Source: Verrucomicrobiota bacterium
Lineage (GTDB): Bacteria; Verrucomicrobiota; Verrucomicrobiia; Opitutales; Intestinicryptomonadaceae
Direction: 5' to 3'
Assembly: GCA_003343565.1 (NCBI GenBank)
Contig: QALA01000079.1
Span: 5,249 to 69,248 of the forward strand
Length of the DNA stretch: 64,000 bases
Position numbers and translations under genes: made by a program. Below the pieces are notes generated by a model, which was not told where the DNA came from, did no database searches, and saw nothing but the letters and a program-made list of their open reading frames with translations. Positions 45,061-55,775 of the stretch are shown here, in pieces (within the stretch, counting starts at the first letter, position 1; the number at the start of each line of letters is the position of its first letter).

Positions 45061-46662
45061 ATGAAATTGCACATCTCGACCAACGCGCTCGCCGCCGCGG
45101 CTTTCCTGTCGGCCGCCCCGCTTTTCCTCGCCGCCGAAACCTACTATTTCGACACCAACACTCTGAGCTCCTTGGGATACTCTTCCGACATTATGTTCAG
45201 CCAATCCCTCTCCATTGAAAACGGCGGCTCCACCGTCTATCTTTGGTACACCAAGAGCGAAGACGGCGCAAAGACATACCTTACGGAACTGCCGAACCTC
45301 TCGGAGACGGGCTCGCAGGGAAATCCCCTGCACTCCATATCGTTCGGGGAATCGCAGGCCGGATTTTCGCGCACCTTATTTTTTGATACCGACATAAACG
45401 TCGCCAGAATCGACAACTACGCCACGAATTTCGTGCCCAAAATGCAAAGCGAAGAATACTCGGCATCCGTCGGCACGATTTCCGGCCATTCGTATTACAC
45501 GGGATTCTACGGAAACGCCACAAACCTCGTCGTCGGGGACATAGACAACGCTTCAGGCTGCGTCACCGTTCTCGGAGATACGAGCAGGCCCCTAAAAAGC
45601 CTGCGCGTGACCGGAACGTGGAATATTATGTCAAACGGGGGCGGCGCAAGGTCGTGCCTCTACGTGACGGATACGGAAAACCACGGCATAGACAATCCGG
45701 ACGCCGTAATAAACAGGGTGTACGCGTCGACTTCAAAACAGTCCGATGCCCTGTTGTCCTACGGAATATGTTATACGAGTCTGACCGCGGCTATAAATGC
45801 GGACTCGTACACATGGTTCAACTCGTTTGAGGGAACGGCGGGGATAGTCGTTTCGGGTTCGGAATCCTCGACGGGAACGCTGACTGCAGTGTTTACAAAC
45901 TCCATTTCCGCGTCGTCCAACGGTTCGCTGTGGGAGGGAGACAGGACCTTTAACCGCAACGAAAACGGCGGAGGCAAACTCGCCTTGGTTATGAGAAGCT
46001 CGACGCAAACGGAAACGGGCGAATACGTATATTTAAACAATACGCAGACATTCGGCGGCGACTACATGGGATTTAGCGGCGGAGTGGATATGATAAGCGG
46101 CGGGCTTTTCCTCAACTACTCCGCAACCGGAGCCGATCGCACGCACGGAAATCTTAAACTGCGGAAGGCCGAAGGGGCTCAGGCCGCGGTATTCGGCAAC
46201 AGCGCGGCGGAAGTCGGCGGAACATTCGTATTTACGGATCTCGAAGTCTCCGACGGCGGAGGCTCCATACGCGTCCGCCTGGATTTGAACGACAACCTCG
46301 ACCTGATTTTCGACTCCATTTCCCTCACGGGCGCCGCCGCCGGCAGCGGAGAGGTGAAAATATCGTTTGCCAATGCGCTCGGACAAAGCCCGGAGGACTA
46401 TCTGGCGTTTCTCATAGCCGAAAGCGCGCAGGAGGGCATAAAAGTCATATCTTGGGCGCAGGCCGCCAGCTCCGACATCATATTTACTACAGACGACGAA
46501 TACGCAACGATAATGCACGACGGAGTCGAATACATGTTTTCAGCATACAACGGCGCGGACGGATTGTACGTAGCCTACGTCGTTCCGGAACCCGCCGAAT
46601 GGGCGGCGGCGTTCGGGATTCTCGCGCTTGCGGCGGCGGCTCTGCGCAGGCGCGGGCGTTAG
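45061..46662 (+). CDS. Exported PEP-CTERM-sorted surface protein
   Basis: 533 residues from ATG 45061, which opens a signal peptide (MKLHISTNALAAAAFLSAAP). The middle is a low-complexity beta-strand-rich region with many Ser, Gly and Asn (passenger-like). The C-terminus is the PEP-CTERM tripartite signal: VVPEPAEW, a hydrophobic helix and a final RRRGR. It should be processed by an exosortase and linked to surface polysaccharide. No family for the body. TATAAT at 45031 and the terminator at 46692-46719 bracket a single-gene transcript. Confidence 0.88.
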   Translation: MKLHISTNALAAAAFLSAAPLFLAAETYYFDTNTLSSLGYSSDIMFSQSLSIENGGSTVYLWYTKSEDGAKTYLTELPNLSETGSQGNPLHSISFGESQAGFSRTLFFDTDINVARIDNYATNFVPKMQSEEYSASVGTISGHSYYTGFYGNATNLVVGDIDNASGCVTVLGDTSRPLKSLRVTGTWNIMSNGGGARSCLYVTDTENHGIDNPDAVINRVYASTSKQSDALLSYGICYTSLTAAINADSYTWFNSFEGTAGIVVSGSESSTGTLTAVFTNSISASSNGSLWEGDRTFNRNENGGGKLALVMRSSTQTETGEYVYLNNTQTFGGDYMGFSGGVDMISGGLFLNYSATGADRTHGNLKLRKAEGAQAAVFGNSAAEVGGTFVFTDLEVSDGGGSIRVRLDLNDNLDLIFDSISLTGAAAGSGEVKISFANALGQSPEDYLAFLIAESAQEGIKVISWAQAASSDIIFTTDDEYATIMHDGVEYMFSAYNGADGLYVAYVVPEPAEWAAAFGILALAAAALRRRGR

Positions 46663-46691
46663 CGCAAACGGCGGCGTTAAAAAGGCCTTTG

Positions 46692-46719
46692 CGGCGCGCA
46701 AATTTTGCGCGCCGTTTTT
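46692..46719 (+). terminator. Intrinsic terminator of the PEP-CTERM gene
   Basis: An almost perfect palindrome CGGCGCGCAAA-T-TTTGCGCGCCG (46692-46714) followed by T5, about 30 bases after the stop. Confidence 0.75.
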
Positions 46720-47158
46720 GCTTTATCGAAAACGCCGAAAAAGCCGCCGGACGATTTTTTGCGAAAGAACGAAGCGGTTTCGGCAAGGAAATAATTTCCG
46801 GCGTTTGGGCGAAGAAGGCCGTCCGCATTTAATGGATTATATTTAACGGATTGCGTTTGACGGATTGCATACAACGCATTCCGAACTTTCGCGGCTCTTG
46901 TCCGCCTTTTTGGGAAGGCGCAAAAAATTTTTTTGCCGAATCTGCCGGAGCGTTTGCGGCATTCGCACCGCTGCGCCGGAAATTCTTGCGCCGAGGATTC
47001 CCTTTGCCGAAATTCCATTTGCCTACATTTCCGCGCCGTCAAAGGGAAAATTAAAGCGCACGTGCAAAAGTTCGCGTTAGGACGCGCGAAAAGAATTTAT
47101 TAAAGTTTCGCCCAATTTGCGCTTGAACGGCGTCTGCGAACGCCCTATTTTTTTGCCT
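46720..47158. other. Gap upstream of the fucosidase
   Basis: About 440 bases; only the 14-bp tandem repeat at 46829-46870 stands out. No gene seen. Confidence 0.35.
46829..46870. repeat. Three-copy 14-bp tandem repeat upstream of the fucosidase
   Basis: TTAATGGATTATAT, TTAACGGATTGCGT and TTGACGGATTGCAT follow one another without gaps, differing only by transitions. They lie about 290-330 bases upstream of the fucosidase start, in a gap (46720-47158) without other features. Confidence 0.65.
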
Positions 47159-48511
47159 ATGAAAAAAGTATTCGCTTTATTGACGTTATTCGGAACTCTC
47201 GCGGCATTTGCGGAAAGCCCAAACATAGTATTGCCCAATCAAAGGCAAATAGAATGGGCCGAATGCGAGATAGGCCTGATTCTGCACCTCGATCTGCAAT
47301 GCTTCAAACCCGACTACAAATGGCGCAATTTCGGTTCCCACCCGCCGGCCTCCATCTTCAATCCGGCCGAGTTGGACACCGAACAGTGGATGCGCGCCGC
47401 AAAGGCGATAGGCGCAAAATACATCGTGTTCGTGGCAAAGCATTGCAGCGGATTTTCGCTCTGGCCCACAAAGGCGCACGAATACAGCGTTAAAAACGCC
47501 GCGTGGAAGGGGGGAAAGGGCGACATCGTGCGCGAGTTCGTGGACTCCTGCCGGAGAAACTCCATAAAGCCCGGCATTTACGCCAGCACCAGCGCGAACG
47601 GGCTGTTTCATGTCGATAGGGGGATTGTAGCCAAAGGCGCTCCCGTAAGCCAGTCTGAATACGGAAAAATGGTAAGCATGCAACTGGAGGAACTTTGGTC
47701 GAATTACGGCGAATTGTTCGAAGTGTGGTTTGACGGCGGCGTGCTCTCGAAAGCCAACGGGGGCGAGAGAATACTGCCCCTGCTGAAGAAGCTGCAGCCC
47801 AATGCGATTGCCTTTCAGGGGCCGTACATGTTTGAAAACCTAATCCGCTGGGTGGGGAACGAGGACGGAACGGCGCCCTACCCCTGCTGGGCCACGGCGA
47901 ACGAAACCACGGATTCCGACGGAACGGTCGCCGTCAAGGGTCTGCACGGGGATCCGAACGCAAAATTCTGGTGCCCCGGCGAGGCGGACTTCCCGCTGCG
48001 CTGGAATCGGGCCTTCCAAGGCGGCTGGTTCTGGAAAGCCGGCGAGGACGACAAACTCTTCACCGTCGAGCAGCTGATGAAAAAATACGAAACCAGCGTG
48101 GGCAGAAACACGAACATGCTTGTCGGAGTCGTGATTGACTCGCGCGGCCTTGTGCCGGACGCCGACATGAAAAGGCTCGAAGAATGGGGCGCGCAAATAA
48201 GGAAGATGTACGGCAGTCCCATAGCGTCCAAATCGGAGAGCGGCGGAAGCTCGTTCACGATAACGTTCGACTCCCCCAAGACCGTCGACCGCGCCATAAT
48301 TCAGGAGGACATAAAATTCGGCGAGCGCGTGTTGGAATACGCGCTTGAGGGGCTCGAATCCGGCAAGTGGATTCCCCTGTCAAAGGGAACGTGCGTGGGG
48401 CACAAGCGCATAGACAAGTTTGAGCCAAAAAAGATTTCCGCCCTGCGCTTCACGGCGACAAAAACCAAAGCGGAACCCAAAATCAAGACTCTGCTGGCTT
48501 TTGAAAAATAG
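47159..48511 (+). CDS. Secreted GH29-type alpha-L-fucosidase
   Basis: 450 residues from ATG 47159, the start of a signal peptide (MKKVFALLTLFGTLAAFA). The GH29 barrel shows IEWAECEIGLILHLD, FNPAELDTEQWMRAAKAIGAKYIVFVAKHCSGF, and GELFEVWFDGG with predicted nucleophile D192. A C-terminal beta domain (discoidin-like, KTVDRAIIQEDIKFGERV) ends it. Exported fucosidase releases L-fucose from host or plant glycans. Single-gene unit after the PEP-CTERM gene. Confidence 0.9.
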   Translation: MKKVFALLTLFGTLAAFAESPNIVLPNQRQIEWAECEIGLILHLDLQCFKPDYKWRNFGSHPPASIFNPAELDTEQWMRAAKAIGAKYIVFVAKHCSGFSLWPTKAHEYSVKNAAWKGGKGDIVREFVDSCRRNSIKPGIYASTSANGLFHVDRGIVAKGAPVSQSEYGKMVSMQLEELWSNYGELFEVWFDGGVLSKANGGERILPLLKKLQPNAIAFQGPYMFENLIRWVGNEDGTAPYPCWATANETTDSDGTVAVKGLHGDPNAKFWCPGEADFPLRWNRAFQGGWFWKAGEDDKLFTVEQLMKKYETSVGRNTNMLVGVVIDSRGLVPDADMKRLEEWGAQIRKMYGSPIASKSESGGSSFTITFDSPKTVDRAIIQEDIKFGERVLEYALEGLESGKWIPLSKGTCVGHKRIDKFEPKKISALRFTATKTKAEPKIKTLLAFEK

Positions 48512-49213
48512 CCTTCGGGAATCCAAAAAAACGGGCGGGCGAAAGCGTCCAATTAAAACCGCCCTTCGGACGTTTGGCTGCGCGCCTTCCCTAAAATAGG
48601 CGGCGGAATGAACGGCGAATCGGACGCTAAAGCGCAAGGCGAGTTGAAAAACTCCTTGCGCTTTCTCTTGCCCTCTGGGCGGCGCAAAGTCATAGATGTC
48701 GCTTGGAAAATTGAGGCGGAAAAATTGTCGGATAGTTGGGGGCACATTGTTTCGCCCAAGCGGAGGTATTAAATTAAAGCGCCTCGCGCATTCAAATGGG
48801 CTTTCGCATCTGCCGCCTTTTGGCAGCGGGACATTAAAGAACAACCGCTTGCCGCAACCCTGCGCGCAGAATGCGCCGGCAATCTGCAAAATCGAACTGC
48901 CGCCGCCGTGCGAAAAGCGGCAACGGAAAGCAAATCCGGACGGCGGAAAATGGCGCCATAATGCCTGTCGGCCGCAGATGCGGCAACGCAACGGGCGATA
49001 TGCGCATTTTCCGCAATGGCGAAAGCGAAAAAATCAAAACCATGCAATCCCGCCGAATCCATTGAAGACTCCCAATAATGCGGGCATCGCAAACTGACAG
49101 CGAAACCGCGCAATGAAACAAAGCGGTGAAAATTCCGACATTATAAGCGCGCCGCAAATATTTAGAGGCGCAAAAAAAAATCAGCGCGCAATCAGCAACG
49201 CCCTGCGGGAAAG
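48512..49213. other. Convergent gap between fucosidase and uracil-DNA-glycosylase-family gene
   Basis: About 700 bases. No gene, strong terminator or repeat could be supported; minus-strand open frames here have no homology visible. Confidence 0.35.
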
Positions 49214-49813
49214 TCAGAGGATTCCCGCGCGCTTAAACATCTCGGCATAGAGTTGCGCCTTTTGGGATACGGGCTTTGGATAGGCGCGCGAAGAGGAGGG
49301 CATCGCGTAGAAGTCAAATTCCCTGCCGGCAAATTTTACGCGAACGGAGCCGCCCGCGGAAGGCGCGCGCGTCTTGCAAATTTCCGCAAGAGTCTCCGCC
49401 GCCTTTTTTCCGGCGGCGGCAATCGACGAGCATTCCGGCAGCCTCGCAAGAGCCGACGCCAAATCCAAAGGCTCGCATATCTCCAAAAAGGCGTCGCTCG
49501 CATTGCCCCGCAGGCGCCTTACCGACACGGCCGTATCGTAGAGCGCGATTTTTTTTAGCCGCAAGAAATTTTCCAACCGCGCCTTATCGAACGCCTTTTT
49601 GCCCTCCGCCACAAAATGCTGCAAATCCGCGAAGAAAACCGCGCCGAATATGCGCCACATGTCGTTTTGGAAGTTTGGATAGAAAAAGTCCATGCACCAG
49701 CGTTCGCGTCCCGGAGGAAACGTTCCCAACATCAACAGCTTCGCTCCGGCCGGAAAAAACGGCTCAAGCGGGTGACGCTCCAAAGTTGTCGAAGTTTTTG
49801 ATCTGTCGGACAT
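49214..49813 (-). CDS. Uracil-DNA glycosylase-family protein
   Basis: 199 residues from ATG 49813 (a longer frame adds 30 doubtful residues). Motifs of the Bacteroidota-type UDG/hypoxanthine-glycosylase family: MLGTFPPGRERWCMDFFYPN, FQNDMWRIFG, YDTAVSVRRLRGNASDAFLE, and the C-terminal MPSSSRAYPKP. It excises deaminated bases in DNA repair. Cytoplasmic single gene. Exact lesion unclear. Confidence 0.8.
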   Translation of the reverse strand: MSDRSKTSTTLERHPLEPFFPAGAKLLMLGTFPPGRERWCMDFFYPNFQNDMWRIFGAVFFADLQHFVAEGKKAFDKARLENFLRLKKIALYDTAVSVRRLRGNASDAFLEICEPLDLASALARLPECSSIAAAGKKAAETLAEICKTRAPSAGGSVRVKFAGREFDFYAMPSSSRAYPKPVSQKAQLYAEMFKRAGIL

Positions 49814-50597
49814 GGAATTTAGAATTTGCCGTCTCGGAATTGCCGAAAGCGGCGCGGCTTGAAATGCCGGCTCTTTTTTTCCGCCCGTTTTTGCGCGCCG
49901 CAAATGCGAACGGCCCTACGCGGAGGGTCATTTTTGAAGCGATTATTCGATACATGGCAAATCTGTTCAAGCGCAAAAGAAAGATTCGTCTTTCTTGCCC
50001 ATTACCGCCTTACCGCACGCTTCGGCCGCAGATTTTGCGTTGCGGGTTTGCAAGCGGAATATCGAAAACGCAATAACGGGTTAGACAATTTGGAGCATAG
50101 CGGATTGCGGCAAATTGCGATTATGATTTGAGTTCGGAAATATTTTTTACCCCCCCCAACCTTTAAAAACGTATCCGCGCCACAACTAAGGCAATGCCTT
50201 GAAAACTTCTTTCAATAGGCGGAAATCATGGATACTTCAACCCCATGCGCAGGACGAAAATATTGCGGGGCATAGGGGCGAAACATTCGAAAATCTCCCG
50301 CGCGCCGCGCGCTTCGCCGCGCGAACGCAAGGAGGAAAAATCCGAAAAAAAAACGCAAATTCCGCCGCCCTTTCAAAGCGTCCCCGCATCGCGCCGCTTT
50401 TTTTCGAAAACCGCCGAGAATCTCCGAAACGGGAGGCGCAAACGCGAAATCCTTTTCAGATTCCGCCCCATTTTCGCAAAATAAAATTCGCTATGCGCCA
50501 AAAACCGAAAAATGCGCGCGGTTTAGAAAAAATCCTTGAAAGGAAAAAGGACGCGAATAAAAAACTTTTCCTGTTTTTTTAAGGAAGGATTAGCCTA
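49814..50597. other. Gap upstream of the dapF homologue
   Basis: About 780 bases. Holds a TTTGAGTTCG copy at 50127-50136 followed by C8 (50150-50157) and AACTAAGG near 50173. Divergent promoters expected. No gene seen. Confidence 0.35.
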
Positions 50598-51461
50598 ATG
50601 AAATTCCACAAATACCACGCCCTCGGAAACGACTATCTCGTTCTCGACCCAATCGACTGCCCAAAATGCCCCGAAGGTCTCGACATCGTGAAAATCTGCC
50701 ACAGAAACTTCGGACTCGGTTCCGACGGAATTCTCTTCGGCCCCGAAAAGAGCGACAAGGCCGACTTCAAGCTGCGCATACTCAATCCCGACGCGAGCGA
50801 GGCCGAAAAGAGCGGAAACGGCCTTCGCATATTTTCCAAATACCTATTCGATTCCGGAAGGGTCTGCGAGGACAAGCCCTTCACGGTCGACACGCTCGGC
50901 GGCGTTGTCACCTGCGCGGTATCCGGCGGCGGCAATATGATAACCGTTGAAATGGGAAAGGTCAGCTTCGACTCCGACCGCATTCCCGTGGCCGGACCAA
51001 AGCGCGAGGTAATAAACGAAGAATTTGAAATCCGCGGCGCAAAATACAAATACTGCTGCGCGACGGTCGGGAATCCGCACTGCGTGCTGCCCATGGAAAG
51101 CGCGAGCGCGGAGCTTGCAAAACAAATCGGGCCGGACATCGAAAATATGACTTCGCTCTTCCCGAACCGCACGAACGTCCAGCTTCTCCAAGTTTTGGAC
51201 CGCAACAATATCAAAATCGAGATATGGGAACGCGGCGCGGGATACACGCTGGCTTCCGGAAGCAGCTCAAGCGCGGCGGCCGCCGTCGCGCACAAATTGG
51301 GACTTTGCGATTCGGACATAACCGTCCATATGGAGGGCGGAGATCTGAAAATCAAAATAGCCCCGGACTTCTCCATAACGATGAGCGGCCCGGCGACAAA
51401 AGTCGGCGTTTACGACATGTCGGATTGCGTACTCGCCCAGACTCTTCCCGGAGCGCGTTAA
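50598..51461 (+). CDS. dapF: Diaminopimelate epimerase family protein with Ser/Ser active site
   Basis: 287 residues, family length, with a strong AAGGAAGGA Shine-Dalgarno. Two mirror domains: HALGNDYLVLDP (7-18) and FERGAGYT-type WERGAGYT (210-217) are both present, as is VGNPHCV (158-163). But the two catalytic cysteines are absent: the CGNG-type motif reads KSGNGLR (S72) and the second ACGTG-type motif reads ASGSSSS (S220). The family reaction (LL- to meso-diaminopimelate) uses a thiolate pair, so either the chemistry differs or the protein has another role. No other lysine genes are nearby. Confidence 0.85.
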   Translation: MKFHKYHALGNDYLVLDPIDCPKCPEGLDIVKICHRNFGLGSDGILFGPEKSDKADFKLRILNPDASEAEKSGNGLRIFSKYLFDSGRVCEDKPFTVDTLGGVVTCAVSGGGNMITVEMGKVSFDSDRIPVAGPKREVINEEFEIRGAKYKYCCATVGNPHCVLPMESASAELAKQIGPDIENMTSLFPNRTNVQLLQVLDRNNIKIEIWERGAGYTLASGSSSSAAAAVAHKLGLCDSDITVHMEGGDLKIKIAPDFSITMSGPATKVGVYDMSDCVLAQTLPGAR

Positions 51462-51616
51462 AACGCTCCGACTAAGAGTCCGCCCGCGCGCCGATTGTCC
51501 GAATGGGAGCTTTCCCAAGAAGGAAACGGCTTGCGGTTTAATCCCGCCCGTAAGCCTAAGCGCGAATCGCGCGAATGCGCGCCGACAAGCGGACTAAAAG
51601 TTTCGGAAAATAAAGC

Positions 51617-51645
51617 TTGAAAAGCAAACGCACTCCCGACAATAT
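51617..51645 (+). promoter_or_regulatory. Candidate rpmG promoter
   Basis: TTGAAA (51617-51622), 17-base spacer, CAATAT (51640-51645), facing rpmG at 51686. Confidence 0.4.
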
Positions 51646-51685
51646 CGCATGTAATTTTTTAACTAAATAAACTAAAGGAACATTT

Positions 51686-51856
51686 ATGCCCCGCGAGATA
51701 GTAATCATAGAATGCACAGAAGCGCGCAAGGAGAACAAATCGCCCTCGCGTTATATGACGACGCGCAACCCGCGCAAACAGACGGAAAAAGTCGAAAAGA
51801 TGAAATACAATCCCGCTCTGAAGCGCCGCACCCTGCACCGCGAAATAAAGAAGTAA
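51686..51856 (+). CDS. rpmG: 50S ribosomal protein L33
   Basis: 56 residues, too short for most ORF cut-offs. MPREIVIIECTEARKENKSP then SRYMTTRNPRKQTEKVEKMK and a basic tail, the L33 pattern; the usual zinc cysteines are reduced to one (zinc-free C-minus type). A Shine-Dalgarno AAAGGAAC precedes the ATG. The terminator at 51881 closes it. It is a large-subunit protein near the E site. Confidence 0.92.
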   Translation: MPREIVIIECTEARKENKSPSRYMTTRNPRKQTEKVEKMKYNPALKRRTLHREIKK

Positions 51857-51880
51857 TAGCCGCTTTACGCGCGAATCAAG

Positions 51881-51914
51881 AAACCGGCCCTACGATTGGA
51901 GGGCCGGTTTTTTT
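51881..51914 (+). terminator. Intrinsic terminator of rpmG
   Basis: AAACCGGCCCT (51881-51891) pairs perfectly with AGGGCCGGTTT (51900-51910), followed by T4 more (total seven T). Confidence 0.85.
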
Positions 51915-52318
51915 GCGGCGGCAGGTCTGGCCGATTTTTTAGAAGATGTCAAATCTCCGCAACGCCGCCCGCGCGGCAACGGCTCATTGGGCGGCATTTT
52001 TTGCCCGCGGCAAGCGGCAAATTGCCGAGGTTTTTTCGCCCCCCCCCCAAAGAAAACCTCTTCCAAATCCCTCTTCATTCTGAGCGAAGACGAAAATGCG
52101 CCGCCTAAAAAGACAATTAAAACATTTATGCCAAAACAGCTTGAAGAAAAATAATTCCCTTGATAGTTCGGCACATGCCTCCCCAAATTTAACCCTCCAA
52201 TCTGCGCGAAAAATTTTTTTAATCGCTCCAACCTTTCACGCCATATTCCCGCAATAGCAATAGCCCCGATTTTCAAAAGCGCCTTTCAAATATCGCATGC
52301 CGCGCGAAACGCGCCCGC
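51915..52318. other. Convergent gap between rpmG and ppdK
   Basis: About 400 bases. Contains a C10 homopolymer at about 52039-52048. A minus-strand frame crosses it but has no homology or start signal. Confidence 0.4.
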
Positions 52319-52351
52319 AAAAAAAATGCGCGCCCAATACATGGCGCGCAT
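52319..52351 (-). terminator. Intrinsic terminator of ppdK
   Basis: On the minus strand ATGCGCGCC (52343-52351) pairs with GGCGCGCAT (52326-52334) and is followed by a run of eight T. It lies 25 bases after the ppdK stop. Confidence 0.8.
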
Positions 52352-52375
52352 TCGCACATTGAAAAAACGTCAACT

Positions 52376-55144
<2,769 letters not shown>

Positions 55145-55775
55145 AATATGCAGTAGTATTTTGTTGTTTTTCTTTATGCCTCTATTCATTTGATCGCAGC
55201 CGAAACGGACGGCACAAAACCCCGCAGAAAGCGCGCTAACAGTCAGAATCGTGCCCAGGCAGATTGAGACATTCGCGGTTTCCAACCGTTGCAGTTTTTC
55301 AATGGATACCGCAAAAAAGCGCGTCGGCGCTTCCGCCAAACATATCGGCCGCCAAAATCCGGGCGTCCTCTTAAAAAAGCGGAATTTTCCGCGCGGTCAC
55401 CTTTTTGTCAGGCCGGGCCGCGCGTCCGGCAAGGAAATAATCGTCTGCGAAATACGCATTGCGCGCAAACGACAATTACTCCCGTCGCACAAGTATTTTT
55501 TTTCAGAGTTGTATAGGCCCGATATCAAGTCAAGTCTTATTTCTTCCGAAATGCCGCATTTGAAAGTTTTTTGCGGATTTTCCCGCGAAAATGCGCGCCG
55601 TCTGCCGCGCAACGCGAAAACGGGAATATCCGCCGAAGGCGGCGAAAAACTTGACACGCCCTCCAAAAGCGCAATTCTAAAAGGGCGCATTGCCGCTGCC
55701 GGCGGGATTCGCAGACGGGATTGCGACGGCAATTCGCAAACTGACAAAATTATCGGGAGGAGACGTCAAGAAACC
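55145..55775. other. Divergent gap ppdK / glycosidase-like gene
   Basis: About 630 bases. An open frame from 55251 reads in phase into the next gene but is low-complexity and lacks homology, so I leave it out. No repeat or hairpin seen. Confidence 0.35.

Noticed and set aside
51890..52276. Minus-strand 128-codon frame crossing a G10 tract (phase-variable gene?)
   Set aside because: No homology and no start signal, and it overlaps the rpmG terminator. Homopolymer alone is not enough.
55251..55775. In-frame upstream extension of the glycosidase-like gene
   Set aside because: Basic low-complexity sequence; the signal peptide and Shine-Dalgarno at 55776 mark the real start.
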